Notes: generated by a model not told the origin, from the letters alone. A stretch of DNA of 64,000 bases from Trichomonas vaginalis G3 (GCF_026262505.1 NC_067205.1:496001-560000); one strand, 5' to 3'; positions 19,540-28,944 are shown, counted from the first letter of the stretch. Numbers and translations are program-made.

Positions 19540-19990
19540 CTTTAACATTTTTGCGTTTATTATTTTCATCCTTCTTTAACCATTTTTCGTCATCAAGAGC
19601 TTTATCATCTATAGGTTTAATTACTTCGTTTGCTTTGCGTAATTGTGCAATTGCTTTTGCATACTTTACAGCTATATTTTTCTTTTCTTCATCGCTTTTC
19701 TTCTTTCTCGTTTCACCTACATCAACATTCATCATATCATGAATTTCCTGCCTTACTTCCTTCGGTACTGCTTGTTTATGATATAAATTAACCTGAACAT
19801 CATTTAAAGGAAATGTTTTGTTATTAATGTAATCATTGATTTTCTCGTAAGTGACTACACCTCTGTAATCATTGAGGTATTTAGCTAATGAAGATTTGTT
19901 AGTCGCATATCTTTTGCTAACTTCAATGTCAGCATTCTTCAATAACTTCTTAATTTCTTCATGGTCTAATCTAGATAGCTTTTTATACAT
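19540..19990 (-). pseudogene. Polinton gene A1, diverged partial copy
   Basis: This is the diverged relative of the A1 proteins at 32,383 and 41,667. It shares the opening MYKKLSRLDHEEIKKLL, the central block with FPLNDVQVNLYHKQAVP, and the (R/K)xEIHDMMNVDVGETR(K/R)K block. In Polintons of this window A1 lies directly upstream of PolB on the same strand and is divergent from A2, with about 90-100 bp between them; here PolB is absent. The N-terminal 60 residues look helical, the middle is basic. The role is unknown; its fixed position suggests replication. It is an incomplete copy whose remaining part stops at the tRNA side. Confidence 0.6.
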
Positions 19991-20088
19991 CTTTTATGGA
20001 AAATAAAAAAATATTTTCCGTAAAAAATATAATTTAAAAATAAACTTAATTTTTTTAAATAATTTATATTTTTAATTTTAATAAAATA

Positions 20089-20592
20089 ATGTCTGAATAC
20101 AAGTTCTATTCATACAATGCTCTCGCTACTGCTGTTAAGGGTGAATTCATAAATGGAAAAAACGTGAACGTAATATTCAATAAAAAGTTTGTGAAAGAAT
20201 CTAAATACGGTCAGTTCGTTAAACCATACGCTATCATTATTGACAGAAAACGTTACACACCACATGAAATAGCAGTATTACTTAAACAGAAAGGAATATT
20301 TGTAAATATCAAAGATACACATTATACGATTATGAAGAACTCTAACGTTGAATTTTTCAGCATCGCCTTAGATTTATCGCAGCAGAAAGAATACAAGAAG
20401 GCGCAAGGCGGCGAGATGGGCTCAAAGAGCCCTCCAGGTGAAGTAGTTGTGAAATATTATCCTTCATCTCTGAAGACGATAACGAATAAAGATATAATCA
20501 ATAAACTCCTACCAGTAATTGAGGAAGCAACGATTGAATATGATGAAGAAGGAAGTGAAGTAATTGAGGAAATAGACCCTGAAGCTTTATAA
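20089..20592 (+). CDS. Polinton gene A2, diverged copy
   Basis: The 167-residue product is the diverged partner of the A2 proteins at 31,820-32,293 and 41,758-42,231. Shared blocks include FYSYNALATA, NVIFNKKFVKESK(Y/F)GQ, AI(I/V)IDRKRYT and KYYPSSLKTITNKD(I/V)I, and all three end in an acidic tail with EEIDPEA. It is divergent from A1 across an AT-rich promoter of about 100 bp. A GC-rich double-hairpin-type insert near residue 110, absent from the other two copies, is read in frame. No catalytic motif is visible; the beta-rich pattern with an acidic tail resembles small viral DNA-binding proteins, but this is only an impression. Confidence 0.75.
   Translation: MSEYKFYSYNALATAVKGEFINGKNVNVIFNKKFVKESKYGQFVKPYAIIIDRKRYTPHEIAVLLKQKGIFVNIKDTHYTIMKNSNVEFFSIALDLSQQKEYKKAQGGEMGSKSPPGEVVVKYYPSSLKTITNKDIINKLLPVIEEATIEYDEEGSEVIEEIDPEAL
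20398..20432 (+). repeat. GC-rich palindromic insert inside A2
   Basis: GGGCTC-AAA-GAGCCC forms a perfect 6-bp hairpin preceded by a GC-rich partner ending CGAG, like the double-hairpin elements elsewhere in this window. It is translated in frame and lacks a counterpart in the two other A2 genes. The first hairpin is weak here. Confidence 0.55.
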
Positions 20593-20600
20593 GAAAATGT

Positions 20601-20702
20601 ATTTTTGAATAACTGATGGTGTCACTACGTCACCATGTGTCACCAGGTTAATTAACTTCTCTTAAAATTACTGACAACATGACATTTTGACATCACAGCA
20701 GG
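20601..20702 (+). repeat. GTCACC-type intergenic module, left of primase-helicase
   Basis: Several spaced GTCACC words are followed by GGTTAATTAACTTCT and GACAACATGACATTTTGACA. The whole block is repeated in inverted orientation on the right of the primase-helicase gene (23,112-23,549), so that gene sits between inverted modules. Direct-orientation relatives occur at 28,945-29,051 and 44,980-45,076. Confidence 0.7.
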
Positions 20703-20732
20703 ATTAATGCAAAAATAAATTCCAATCATACT

Positions 20733-23045
20733 TTATAAAGCTTCATTTACAGGTATTTCATCGTCAGTAAATGAATCCTCATTATCGTTTGGTTCAACCT
20801 GTTTATATAATCCTTTCATTTCTTCTTTCAAAACATAACACCATGTTTGTTTACCATCTATTCTTCTCTGTTTCCTTTCATATTTATCTTTAATGCTCAT
20901 TTGAAAGTTTTTGTCTTTCATGTCTGATGGTTTGCAGCATAGAGCATTTTTACACGTCATACCTGCACACAATTCATCATAATGTGTATTTATCCATTCA
21001 TCTAAAGGATTTGTTGATAATTCTATTAAATCTTGTTTGGCTTCAGTCATCGGTATGATTCGTACATTAAATGATGAAAGGTCATATTGCATAAAATACG
21101 TCAGTAAATTATCATAAAATTCCTTAGTGCATGAATCCATTAAATTCTTGAAGTAATCAAATTGACCCTTGAATTTACCATTAACTCTTAAAACTACGTA
21201 TCTTCTGTCTCCAACTTCAATTTTGACAGGGTAAACGTTATTAGTTACCAAAATGAAGTTTGCAACATTCTGAGCAGTTCTTCTGGGTTGATTCTTTTCA
21301 TTAATTCTTATTTGATTATCCGTAATAATTGATTTCAAAGCGTTGAAGTTTGCGAGTCTATCTTCACCTACATTCTTGAGTTCATTAAGTACAAGAAACA
21401 TTTTATTCTCAACTACTGAATTGAAATTACCTGTTAGCTCACTTATTTCGGTAATGTTTTTACATGAATAACCGGCGAGAAGTTCAGAAATAATGTCTGT
21501 AAATCTGTTTTTACCTGTTCCCTGAAGTCCTTTCAAAATAATTGCTGTTTCATTCTTGATTCCAGGATGTTGAATCATTGATGCAATCCAGCCGAGAAGG
21601 TATTTATACACTTCATCATTATTATCACAAATGGCTTCTTTAATGAAATTCATAAACATTTCAATTTTTGAGTAATCAGGCTTTTCGAGAACGTTGTATT
21701 TATAACCTTGAAACGTTGAGAAAACATCTGGAGAATCAGATTTAAAGCAAACACCCTTAACGGTTAATGAAGACAATTGATTTAATAGTACGTCCCATGC
21801 TGTTATGGTTTTACCTTCTTCTTTAAATAATTTAATCATTTTGAGTGACTCTTTCATGTTTGATTGAAGAACGAATGATATTTGATTCATTTTGTCGTGT
21901 ATGTTGTAATCTTTCTGAATGAAGTATTTGTTTCCACAATCTACAAAACGGATTACACGTGATAAATCCTCAATTACTTCAGAACTGTTTTTATACTGAT
22001 GATTTTCAGCCTTGCGTCTAATATCTGTTATCAAGAATGAATCATCAAGTTTTATATCAAATGTTATTTTTGGCTTACGTAATAAAGGCAAAACATATTC
22101 AACATAATATTCCTTTTGATATAGTTTTAGAATCTTCACCAAAACAAATGGAGAAGTCATTAAATGTGCATATCTACTACGTGCTTTTTCAAAATTACTT
22201 TTTGCATTTTCAGTTAAATTGCAGAAGTTATAAACGTTATCGTATGCTTCATTAATTAAATGATTAGGTAACGAATTAATTGCTTGAAACAGTGTGAATA
22301 ATGTAACTTCTTTTTCTAAATTCATGTTTCCACCGTCATTATGTACTTCAAAATCACTGATGCCATCAACTATGCTCTGGGCAAGTTTATCGTCAATGTT
22401 TACATCTTTGTTTTCATTCATGATAGTCTTTATTTCTTCGTTCTTCTGTTCAACTCTTACCTTAATATTCAAATCATTTAATATATCATTCACTGTTCTA
22501 GTTAATGTTGAATCGTAACTTCCACGAATGAATGAGTATGTATTGATTGGTTCTGTTGCATTCTTGCGAACTCTTGAATCAGCCATAACCATTAATGAAC
22601 GCTTTGAATCATCCATAGAAGTCATGATATCAATATCGTAATCATTGCAGGAATAGCATTTAATCATTCTGTTCGAAACTGAATAGAAGAAATTAGTGTT
22701 ACAATAAATGTGAAGACCTCCTGAAGCGGTTTTAACGATAACATCTTTATCCGAAAGTTTTGATAAAATATCTTTTCTAACTGTTTCTTTAAGTTCATCA
22801 TTGTATGATTTATTGATATCAACATCTATAATCGTTAAATTTGAAATTTTATTTACTAATAAAGCCATACCAGTTTTCCTTCCTCTTCCTCCATCGTGTT
22901 TGAGGTAGTTATGTAAATCAATCTTGTTTTCACCAATTCTTTCGTTGAGGGTTTTAGTTTCTGTCACAACTAATTCCTCAGCTAATGAATCAATGATATT
23001 TTCATCAGAAACGATAAAGTTGCTGTTGTTGTTTGTTGCTGTCAT
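20733..23045 (-). CDS. Primase-helicase (AEP primase + SF3/D5-like helicase), Polinton cargo
   Basis: The 770-residue product is one intact frame. The N-terminal part looks like an archaeo-eukaryotic primase: a DxD motif in IIDVDIN near residue 70 and SGGLHIYCN near 107. The C-terminal part is a superfamily 3 helicase of the poxvirus D5 type: Walker A GLQGTGKNR near residue 505, Walker B-like MFLVLNELKNV near 547 and motif C FILVTNNV near 594, followed by a D5-like winged-helix region. Such proteins unwind and prime viral DNA. Most Polintons rely on protein-primed PolB and lack this enzyme, so it is an accessory replication module here. It is flanked by inverted GTCACC modules, as cargo genes in the other copies are flanked by AGATCT modules. 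Upstream is an AT-rich leader like those of the other element genes. Confidence 0.85.
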   Translation of the reverse strand: MTATNNNSNFIVSDENIIDSLAEELVVTETKTLNERIGENKIDLHNYLKHDGGRGRKTGMALLVNKISNLTIIDVDINKSYNDELKETVRKDILSKLSDKDVIVKTASGGLHIYCNTNFFYSVSNRMIKCYSCNDYDIDIMTSMDDSKRSLMVMADSRVRKNATEPINTYSFIRGSYDSTLTRTVNDILNDLNIKVRVEQKNEEIKTIMNENKDVNIDDKLAQSIVDGISDFEVHNDGGNMNLEKEVTLFTLFQAINSLPNHLINEAYDNVYNFCNLTENAKSNFEKARSRYAHLMTSPFVLVKILKLYQKEYYVEYVLPLLRKPKITFDIKLDDSFLITDIRRKAENHQYKNSSEVIEDLSRVIRFVDCGNKYFIQKDYNIHDKMNQISFVLQSNMKESLKMIKLFKEEGKTITAWDVLLNQLSSLTVKGVCFKSDSPDVFSTFQGYKYNVLEKPDYSKIEMFMNFIKEAICDNNDEVYKYLLGWIASMIQHPGIKNETAIILKGLQGTGKNRFTDIISELLAGYSCKNITEISELTGNFNSVVENKMFLVLNELKNVGEDRLANFNALKSIITDNQIRINEKNQPRRTAQNVANFILVTNNVYPVKIEVGDRRYVVLRVNGKFKGQFDYFKNLMDSCTKEFYDNLLTYFMQYDLSSFNVRIIPMTEAKQDLIELSTNPLDEWINTHYDELCAGMTCKNALCCKPSDMKDKNFQMSIKDKYERKQRRIDGKQTWCYVLKEEMKGLYKQVEPNDNEDSFTDDEIPVNEAL

Positions 23046-23111
23046 TTATATAGGAATAAAAAAAATAAAAATAATTTTAAAATAACTTTATTTTTGGACT
23101 GCATCAAATTT

Positions 23112-23487
23112 CCTGGACTGATGTCAAAATGTCATGTTGTCATCATTTTTAAGAGAAGTTAATTAACCTGGTGACACATGGTGACGTGGTGACACTGAAA
23201 ACATTCATGAAAACATTTACGAAACATTAACGTAAACATAAACGATAAAATTTATTTCCTGGACTGATGTCAAAATGTCATGTTGTCATCATTTTTAAGA
23301 GAAGTTAATTAACCTGGTGACACATGGTGACGTGGTGACACTGAAAACATTCATGAAAACATTTACGAAACATTAACGTAAACATAAACGATAAAATTTA
23401 TTTCCTGGACTGATGTCAAAATGTCATGTTGTCATCATTTTTAAGAGAAGTTAATTAACCTGGTGACACATGGTGACGTGGTGACAC
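23112..23487 (-). repeat. 146-bp tandem repeat, 2.6 copies, with GGTGAC iterons
   Basis: Two full copies (23,112-23,257 and 23,258-23,403) and a partial third (23,404-23,487) look identical. Each holds three GGTGAC words within about 26 bp, TTAATTAA, and a TGTCAAAATGTCATGTTGTCATCAT block. It is an inverted, amplified relative of the module at 20,601-20,702. Confidence 0.9.
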
Positions 23488-23504
23488 CTTCAGTTATTCA
23501 AAAA

Positions 23505-23549
23505 TAATTAATTATTGAATAACCTAAAAACCATTAACGATAAAATATC
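23505..23549 (-). repeat. Module edge at the junction of third fragment and outer Polinton
   Basis: CCTAAAAACCATTAACGATA and the following AT-rich bases match, in inverted form, the start of the module at 28,945-28,975. Similarity to the outer Polinton's penton-like gene begins directly after, at about 23,550. Recombination between such modules is a likely origin of the junction. Confidence 0.6.
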
Positions 23550-23987
23550 ATACGTATGGAACAGATTTCATCTCAATCGTTTTGTCAACACTTTTCAAAG
23601 GAAATGTCATATGGTATGCTTCCAGAAGCAATTGAACTCTATGACTCATTCGTGTTATCTTAAACTCTTTCTCGCTGCTGAACTTCAATGTTCCATCAGA
23701 AGAGAGTTCGACATCTATGTTGTCAATAGTTTCTTCATTTATGAGAGTATCTATGACTCCAACAATTTTATCTATTCTGTACTCGGCTTTGTTAGGAAAT
23801 GTTACAACACTTTTTTGTCATCTATTTCAATCTCTATGAAATCTGTTTCATCTGTTATGACAAAAGTTGCGATAGTATTGAAGTCAACAACTCTGAAAGC
23901 AAGCGCTTCATTCTGAAGACCTAAGTTTGTTTGTAGTTTTACTATTCCGTATTCATTCGGGTCTGTACTTTGTAAATAGAACAACAT
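23550..23987 (-). pseudogene. Outer Polinton: penton-like capsid part, remnant
   Basis: This matches the N-terminal half of the inner copy's protein at 51,081-51,845, opening MLFYLQSTDPNEYG. It lies divergent from the fibre gene with about 17 bp between the starts, as in the inner copy. It is incomplete and broken. See the inner copy for what the protein may do. Confidence 0.7.
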
Positions 23988-24004
23988 TTTATTCTCATTA
24001 AAAT

Positions 24005-26887
24005 ATGACTATTGCTGCATATGCGTATGAAACAAATGAAGCAAGAAGAGCACATGAACTAGTAAATGAAAACTCAACTTTAACAGTGGAAGGTAACAAT
24101 TTAGTCATTGACGATGGAAAAACTAAAAAAGTCATTGATTTCGATACTTTTAACACTTATGACCCATTCATTACAACAAGCAAGGTTCCCATCATAAATG
24201 ATGGAACGGTGCAATATATAAATTCTACAGTAGATGCCTCATTAGTGAAAGTATTAAATGTTCTCATTGAATTGTTAAAGAGCTTTCGATTTGACGACAA
24301 CATTAAATGCTTAAAGAATTTAGTCATGAATGAGAAACAAATTCTCGGTGTTGCTGGTAGCAGTAATGATGTACACCTTATGACATTAGAATATTATAAC
24401 GAACATAAAGATGAACTGAAAGGAGAGAATGGTGACACTGGAGCTCAAGGACCACAAGGAATACAAGGAATACAAGGAATACAAGGACCTCAAGGCGAAA
24501 ACGGTTTGGATGGTGAAGATGGAAAGGATGGAAAAACTGCTAAATCATGGATATGGAACCTTATAAATACTGGTTTAACAGCTGCTTCATATGGAGTTCT
24601 TCAATACCAAATCGGAAAGATATGGGCAGTACTTGGTGAAGAAGCTTTAGATGACGTTAAAAATGCTTTGAACTTCATTTCAAATGGTTCGGATACTATT
24701 AAAACTTTATCTGGTTGGATGCAAGAAACAAGGAGTCAAATAGATACTGTAAGACGTATAGCAAACAATGCACGTACGGGATTGGATACTTTACGAGAAG
24801 CACAAAATACACTAAAGGAAGCAAATGATATTCTTGGCTCAGTATCAGACATGCATGAAGATTGGCTTAAAGGTATTGACAAATCTTTAAAAAATCACAG
24901 TCAGTCTATTGCTGACTACAAGAAAAGTATAGATTTTTTACATAGTGCTATGGACGTACATGATGGAAGCATAAGGAACTTACTTAATGCTAACAATAAC
25001 TTACCAGGAACTATTAAAGCATTTATAAAGTCCTTTGTAAAACCTGGTGCTCTAACATTTAGGTCTTTGAGAGCAAGAGCATTGAAGTCAAGAGATGCAG
25101 AAACTCCAACAGAACCTACAGAAGGAACTGAAACAACAGAAACTCCAGAAGAACCACCAAAACCAACAGCTAATGAAATATTGTTCGAATATTTTCCAAG
25201 GTACTCTGTTCTCATTGCATACATTCAAGAAATACTTAAGAAAGCAGACTTGACTTTAGGAGATGATGAAAGTTCTGTATATCTTTCGTTCCAGTTTCAA
25301 ATAGCAGAACTTTTGAGACAGATATGCTTAATGTATGACAACATCTCTGATTTCACAAGATATGATGACGACCATGACCCCGAACATGGTGAAGAAGAAG
25401 TTTTACAAGCATCCATTAAGACAGGAAAAGTTTTAACGCAAAGTCTCATTATTGACACCGAAGATGGTGAAGTGGATGTTCTTCAAGAGCTGAAGAAAAA
25501 TACTTCTGAAGGAGGTAGTGGTAGGCATGAACTTGAAATAAATGAGATAGAAGAGAAATTAGCCGAAAAAGCAGATAAAAACCATGTTCATTATATAAGT
25601 TCAGACGAACAAATTATAACGGACTACCACGGATATTTAATACAGGATGAACAAATAAGCACTGAAGATGTTAATGAAAGAAGATATAAATACATTCGTG
25701 CTAAAGGTTATGACATACACTGTACTGTACAGTATGACACAGGTAAAGCACAAGAAGCATTTGGTTATAACGATGAAATATATGCTTCGTATTTCTTTGT
25801 TAACGGTGTATTAGTTGAACCAAGATTTACATTGAGAGTTAAGGCAAAAATAACTTTTGAAGATGCTATTAAAAGTAAAGCTGACAAAGATGAACTTGAC
25901 ACAACGAACAAAGTTTTGAAATCTCATAAACACAATATCTCCGATATAAATGAACTTCAAGCTACATTAAATAGTAAAGCTGACAAGAACCATACACATG
26001 AATCCTTCACTACTGTTAGAGCAGACGACATAATATTGAACTATACCCTTGGTTCAAGTGCACCTTTAGAGAATCCAAGTACAAGCGTAAAAGATACACT
26101 AAACTCCTTAAATAACAAATGTATGAACATTGAAGGACATGTCAGAAACTTTGAAACATATGAAATACCAGCAATGTTAGATAAAAAAGCAGATAAAGAA
26201 CATATACATAACTCCTTCTCAACTGTTGCTATAGAAAGTATTGAAGGAACGGTTGGCGGAACTGGTGGGGATGCATTATATTATAAACCTCCTAACTTTC
26301 CACAAGGTTTAACATCGAATGAAAACATAACAACGAAGAAAGACATTAGCTGTAAAAATGTTTATGTCATGGATGATGAAAATAATGTTAAATTCACTGC
26401 TCAAGATTTATATGATAAGAAAGCCGACAAAACAGAGCTTCAAACATTAAAGACTGAAATACTTCAAACATTATATCCTGTTGGTTCTATTTATACGTCA
26501 ATGAACTCAACAAATCCAGCAAGTGTTTTAGGTTTTGGTACATGGCAGCAGATTGTAGACAAATTCTTATACTGTGCTAACTCTTCAAAGCAAACAGGAG
26601 GTTCGAAGAAAATTACTGAAGCAAACTTACCTGCGCACACTCATCCAGGAACTACAAACTTTTCTGGCGACCATAGCCACTCATTAAGAGACCACCCATT
26701 ATACAACTCAGACTATAAAGCTGGCAATGATGTTTTATCTCCATCTTATAACAATTCAGCAAAAAAGACTTTTCGACCAACTGAACCAGGAGGAAATCAT
26801 GTCCATACTTTCACAACAAATCCAACAGGCTCGGGTGAAGATTATATGCCACCATTTATGACTGTATTCGCATGGTACCGCGTTTAA
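24005..26887 (+). CDS. Outer Polinton: collagen-like fibre with phage-type tip
   Basis: The 960-residue product is a long fibre. An N-terminal region of about 135 residues is followed by a collagen-like Gly-X-Y stretch (about 138-177, GPQGIQGIQGIQGPQG). A helical shaft with heptad-like patterns comes next, and then repeats built on SHKHNISDINELQATL and KADKNHTH, which occur in many phage and giant-virus fibres. The C-terminal 140 residues form a tip of the phage T4 gp12 short-tail-fibre type: YPVGSIYTSMN, FGTWQQI, GGSKKI, LPAHTHPG and a second HSH, with histidine pairs expected to bind metal in the trimer. The shaft is nearly identical to the inner copy but the tip is clearly different. It presumably binds the host surface. 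The ORF looks whole. Confidence 0.88.
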   Translation: MTIAAYAYETNEARRAHELVNENSTLTVEGNNLVIDDGKTKKVIDFDTFNTYDPFITTSKVPIINDGTVQYINSTVDASLVKVLNVLIELLKSFRFDDNIKCLKNLVMNEKQILGVAGSSNDVHLMTLEYYNEHKDELKGENGDTGAQGPQGIQGIQGIQGPQGENGLDGEDGKDGKTAKSWIWNLINTGLTAASYGVLQYQIGKIWAVLGEEALDDVKNALNFISNGSDTIKTLSGWMQETRSQIDTVRRIANNARTGLDTLREAQNTLKEANDILGSVSDMHEDWLKGIDKSLKNHSQSIADYKKSIDFLHSAMDVHDGSIRNLLNANNNLPGTIKAFIKSFVKPGALTFRSLRARALKSRDAETPTEPTEGTETTETPEEPPKPTANEILFEYFPRYSVLIAYIQEILKKADLTLGDDESSVYLSFQFQIAELLRQICLMYDNISDFTRYDDDHDPEHGEEEVLQASIKTGKVLTQSLIIDTEDGEVDVLQELKKNTSEGGSGRHELEINEIEEKLAEKADKNHVHYISSDEQIITDYHGYLIQDEQISTEDVNERRYKYIRAKGYDIHCTVQYDTGKAQEAFGYNDEIYASYFFVNGVLVEPRFTLRVKAKITFEDAIKSKADKDELDTTNKVLKSHKHNISDINELQATLNSKADKNHTHESFTTVRADDIILNYTLGSSAPLENPSTSVKDTLNSLNNKCMNIEGHVRNFETYEIPAMLDKKADKEHIHNSFSTVAIESIEGTVGGTGGDALYYKPPNFPQGLTSNENITTKKDISCKNVYVMDDENNVKFTAQDLYDKKADKTELQTLKTEILQTLYPVGSIYTSMNSTNPASVLGFGTWQQIVDKFLYCANSSKQTGGSKKITEANLPAHTHPGTTNFSGDHSHSLRDHPLYNSDYKAGNDVLSPSYNNSAKKTFRPTEPGGNHVHTFTTNPTGSGEDYMPPFMTVFAWYRV

Positions 26888-26950
26888 TGAACGCGCTTGA
26901 GCCTGCTTTGCAGGCTTACCGTCTTGAATAAAATCTTTATTTTTACATAA

Positions 26951-28036
26951 ATGAGTTTAAAAGAAGTATTCGAACAACATCCATGGAGGTCATTTAAGAA
27001 GTTCAATGAAGCTGCAAAGAGTTGGGGATTTACTAACAGAGCTGAAGTTAAAAAGTTCTTTGACAAAAATGTTGTACATCAAACAAAAATAAACCCTTAC
27101 GACTACTTTTTACCAATTTACTCCAACACTCCTGACGCATACCAATTTGACACTCTCATTCAAAGCAGAAAAGGAGGTCATAAACCATTTTTGATTTTCA
27201 TTAATGTTAACACTCGTAAAGCTTTTGCATATCCAATGAAAAATAAAGGAACTCGTGAAGTGTTAAGAGTTTTACAAAAGTTTGTAGCAGAACATAACCC
27301 AAGTACTTTAACATCAGACCAAGACGGTGCATACCTCAGCAATGAAATCACAGATTTTCTCATTAAGCATAACATAACTCACTACACTACTGAAGACCAT
27401 AACCATAACATACTCGGCATCATAAACCGCTTCATAAGAACGCTCAGAGATTTAAACCAAGAGCGAGACTTTACCGAAGAAACAATGAAACATTTTCTCG
27501 AAGTATATAATTCCTCAACACATTCTACAACAGGACATACACCAAATTCAATGACACGACAACAAGAAGAAAAGTATATACAAAAGAAACGAAGTCAAAC
27601 ACAAAATATCAGAAATTCAACACAATTTACCCTCATTCCTGGAACAAAAGTTCGTGTAGTTCTTGACGACAAACCGTTGACAAAGAAACGTTTAAGGTTA
27701 AGTCGAAATTATTATATCGTAGACTCTACGCAAGGTAATGGATATCTTATAAAAGCTGCTGACGACTCCATTGCATTTTATCCTCGACATAAATTAGTTG
27801 AAAGTAGTAATGGCAAACTTGCTGAAACCATTGACGAAGCAAAGCGAGGAGTGGTTATTGAAATACTTGGCTATAACATAAACGATGACACTTATAAAGT
27901 AAGATATGAAGGAGGCGTTGAAGATGTTATACCATCTAAGAACTTGAGAGAATCTAAACCAACTCATCTGGGACCATTAGAGCGGGAGTACTGGAAGGAT
28001 AAAAATAAGCCAGAAAGAATAAGAAAATTCTTCTAA
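26951..28036 (+). CDS. Outer Polinton: retroviral-type (rve) integrase
   Basis: The 361-residue product has an N-terminal helix-turn-helix-like region (RSFKKFNEAAKSWGF) and a central RNase H-like core with YQFDTLIQ and LTSDQDGAYLSNEI carrying the first two acidic residues. Further on are NHNILGIINRFIRTL and a C-terminal SH3/chromo-like part (YKVRYEGGVEDVIPSKNL). Polinton integrases cut and join the element's ends and create the 5-6 bp target duplication. The gene follows the fibre by 63 bp on the same strand and precedes the cargo bay. It looks whole. The inner copy at 46,872 differs at about eight positions. Confidence 0.92.
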   Translation: MSLKEVFEQHPWRSFKKFNEAAKSWGFTNRAEVKKFFDKNVVHQTKINPYDYFLPIYSNTPDAYQFDTLIQSRKGGHKPFLIFINVNTRKAFAYPMKNKGTREVLRVLQKFVAEHNPSTLTSDQDGAYLSNEITDFLIKHNITHYTTEDHNHNILGIINRFIRTLRDLNQERDFTEETMKHFLEVYNSSTHSTTGHTPNSMTRQQEEKYIQKKRSQTQNIRNSTQFTLIPGTKVRVVLDDKPLTKKRLRLSRNYYIVDSTQGNGYLIKAADDSIAFYPRHKLVESSNGKLAETIDEAKRGVVIEILGYNINDDTYKVRYEGGVEDVIPSKNLRESKPTHLGPLEREYWKDKNKPERIRKFF

Positions 28037-28109
28037 ACTTTTTCATTAGATGTAAATCAGACATGAACGAGAACAGTCATGATATCATTAATGGTACCAT
28101 TTATTTACA

Positions 28110-28173
28110 CCAAAAATAATGTTTAGGGTAGATGGTTAGATCTAACCCGATTTCTAACCTCATTTCTACCCTC
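28110..28173 (+). repeat. AGATCT module a (GGTTAGATCTAACC core at 28,134)
   Basis: TTTAGGGTAGAT leads into the perfect 14-bp palindrome GGTTAGATCTAACC, followed by spaced CTAACC and CTACCC words. It lies between integrase and the first KilA-N gene. Confidence 0.85.
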
Positions 28174-28175
28174 AT

Positions 28176-28250
28176 GAATTTCCTTAAGACAGAAAAAATA
28201 AAGTTAGTTTTATTTTTATTTATTTTTTTATTTTGTATGTAAGAACAGAA
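28176..28250 (+). promoter_or_regulatory. Shared 5' leader of cargo genes
   Basis: GAATTTCCTTAAGACAGAAA, AATAAAGTTAG, a T-rich run and TTTTGTATGTAAGAACAG precede the ATG. Near-copies precede the cargo genes at 29,347, 30,705 and, on the minus strand, 43,363, 44,495 and 46,541. It is the likely promoter and leader of the cargo set. Confidence 0.65.
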
Positions 28251-28913
28251 ATGTCAGTCGAAGCAAAAACATTCACTAACAAATATAATGGCGAAACATT
28301 CACAAAAGGCACTTATAACGGTATTGAAGTCTTACGTAGAGACAAGGATGGTTACATTAATGCAACAAATATGTGTCAGCAGTTTAGGAAAGACTTTAGA
28401 AAGTTGTTGGAAAATAAGTCCTGGAAAGAGTATTATAAGGCATTTTGTGAAGAATATAGCAACCGCCGGAATTCGGACTGTTGCTTTTTATACAAAATTC
28501 ATGCAGGAATTCCTGATGAAATCAAACAGGTTAGAGGAACGTATGTAGACCCAAGACTTATAAACTATATAGCAATGTGGGCTTCTCCAAAATATTGCAT
28601 AGCAGTTGGAAAAATTATGGACTCCATAGACAAGAAAGTTCATGAGAAGTTAGATGAAGAAGAACTCGAAGATACAGTAGAGAATGCAAAACATTTGTTT
28701 GAAGAAGAAGTTAGAAAAATGCATGAAAAACAATTAGAACATGAACGTGAGATATGTTATGGTTATAGAGATTCTCCATACGAACTAGACCAATGGGAAC
28801 AAGAAGATTTAAAGAGAGAATTTAGAGAATATGAACTCGCTAAGATAGCATTAGAAGCTGCAGAAAAGAAGTTAAAAGTTTGGGGTCGTTTTGTACAAAA
28901 ATATTGTGAGTAA
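28251..28913 (+). CDS. KilA-N domain protein, outer Polinton cargo
   Basis: The product is 220 residues from ATG 28251, seven codons after a non-AUG extension in the same frame. It has a canonical KilA-N fold: DGYINATNMCQQF near residue 35, a helix with KSWKEYYKAF, and RGTYVDPRLINYIAMWASP near 95-115. A charged coiled-coil C-terminus follows. KilA-N is a DNA-binding domain common in large DNA viruses and phages; here it may control element expression or attack rivals. An imperfect 26-nt palindrome in the coding sequence (28,459-28,484) falls in the loop before RGTYV. It is intact and placed directly after the integrase, between modules a and m. Confidence 0.9.
   Translation: MSVEAKTFTNKYNGETFTKGTYNGIEVLRRDKDGYINATNMCQQFRKDFRKLLENKSWKEYYKAFCEEYSNRRNSDCCFLYKIHAGIPDEIKQVRGTYVDPRLINYIAMWASPKYCIAVGKIMDSIDKKVHEKLDEEELEDTVENAKHLFEEEVRKMHEKQLEHEREICYGYRDSPYELDQWEQEDLKREFREYELAKIALEAAEKKLKVWGRFVQKYCE
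28459..28484. repeat. Palindrome within KilA-N coding sequence
   Basis: GCAAC at one end pairs with GTTGC at the other, around an inner part centred on GGAATTC, about 10 of 13 pairs. The remnant of the same gene in the inner copy (45,197-45,220) keeps the palindrome with different bases. Confidence 0.6.
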
Positions 28914-28944
28914 ATGAACCATTTATTTTTGTCATAAACGACCA

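Larger units (their letters stand above)
19499..23549. mobile_element. Polinton (Maverick) fragment, diverged third copy, partial
   Basis: This stretch carries the divergent A1/A2 gene pair seen in the two other copies, but visibly more diverged in protein sequence, plus a primase-helicase that the others lack in this window. It has no terminal repeat at either side and joins the outer Polinton at about 23,549 through a shared intergenic repeat. It is therefore an incomplete, older copy, placed directly against tRNA-Phe. It looks like the A1/A2 and cargo-bay part of an element whose PolB and capsid parts are not here. Confidence 0.75.

Noticed and set aside
19217-19990. A 257-codon frame extending A1 through the tRNA to 19,217
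   Set aside because: The first part is the Polinton gene; the rest translates the tRNA-Phe antisense-free strand and AT-rich flank by chance. The tRNA folds perfectly and has its own terminator.
23112-23487. CRISPR-like array
   Set aside because: The 146-bp units are continuous identical tandem repeats without variable spacers.
23515-23916. Plus-strand 133-codon frame
   Set aside because: It is the opposite strand of the penton-like remnant, which matches the inner copy on the minus strand.
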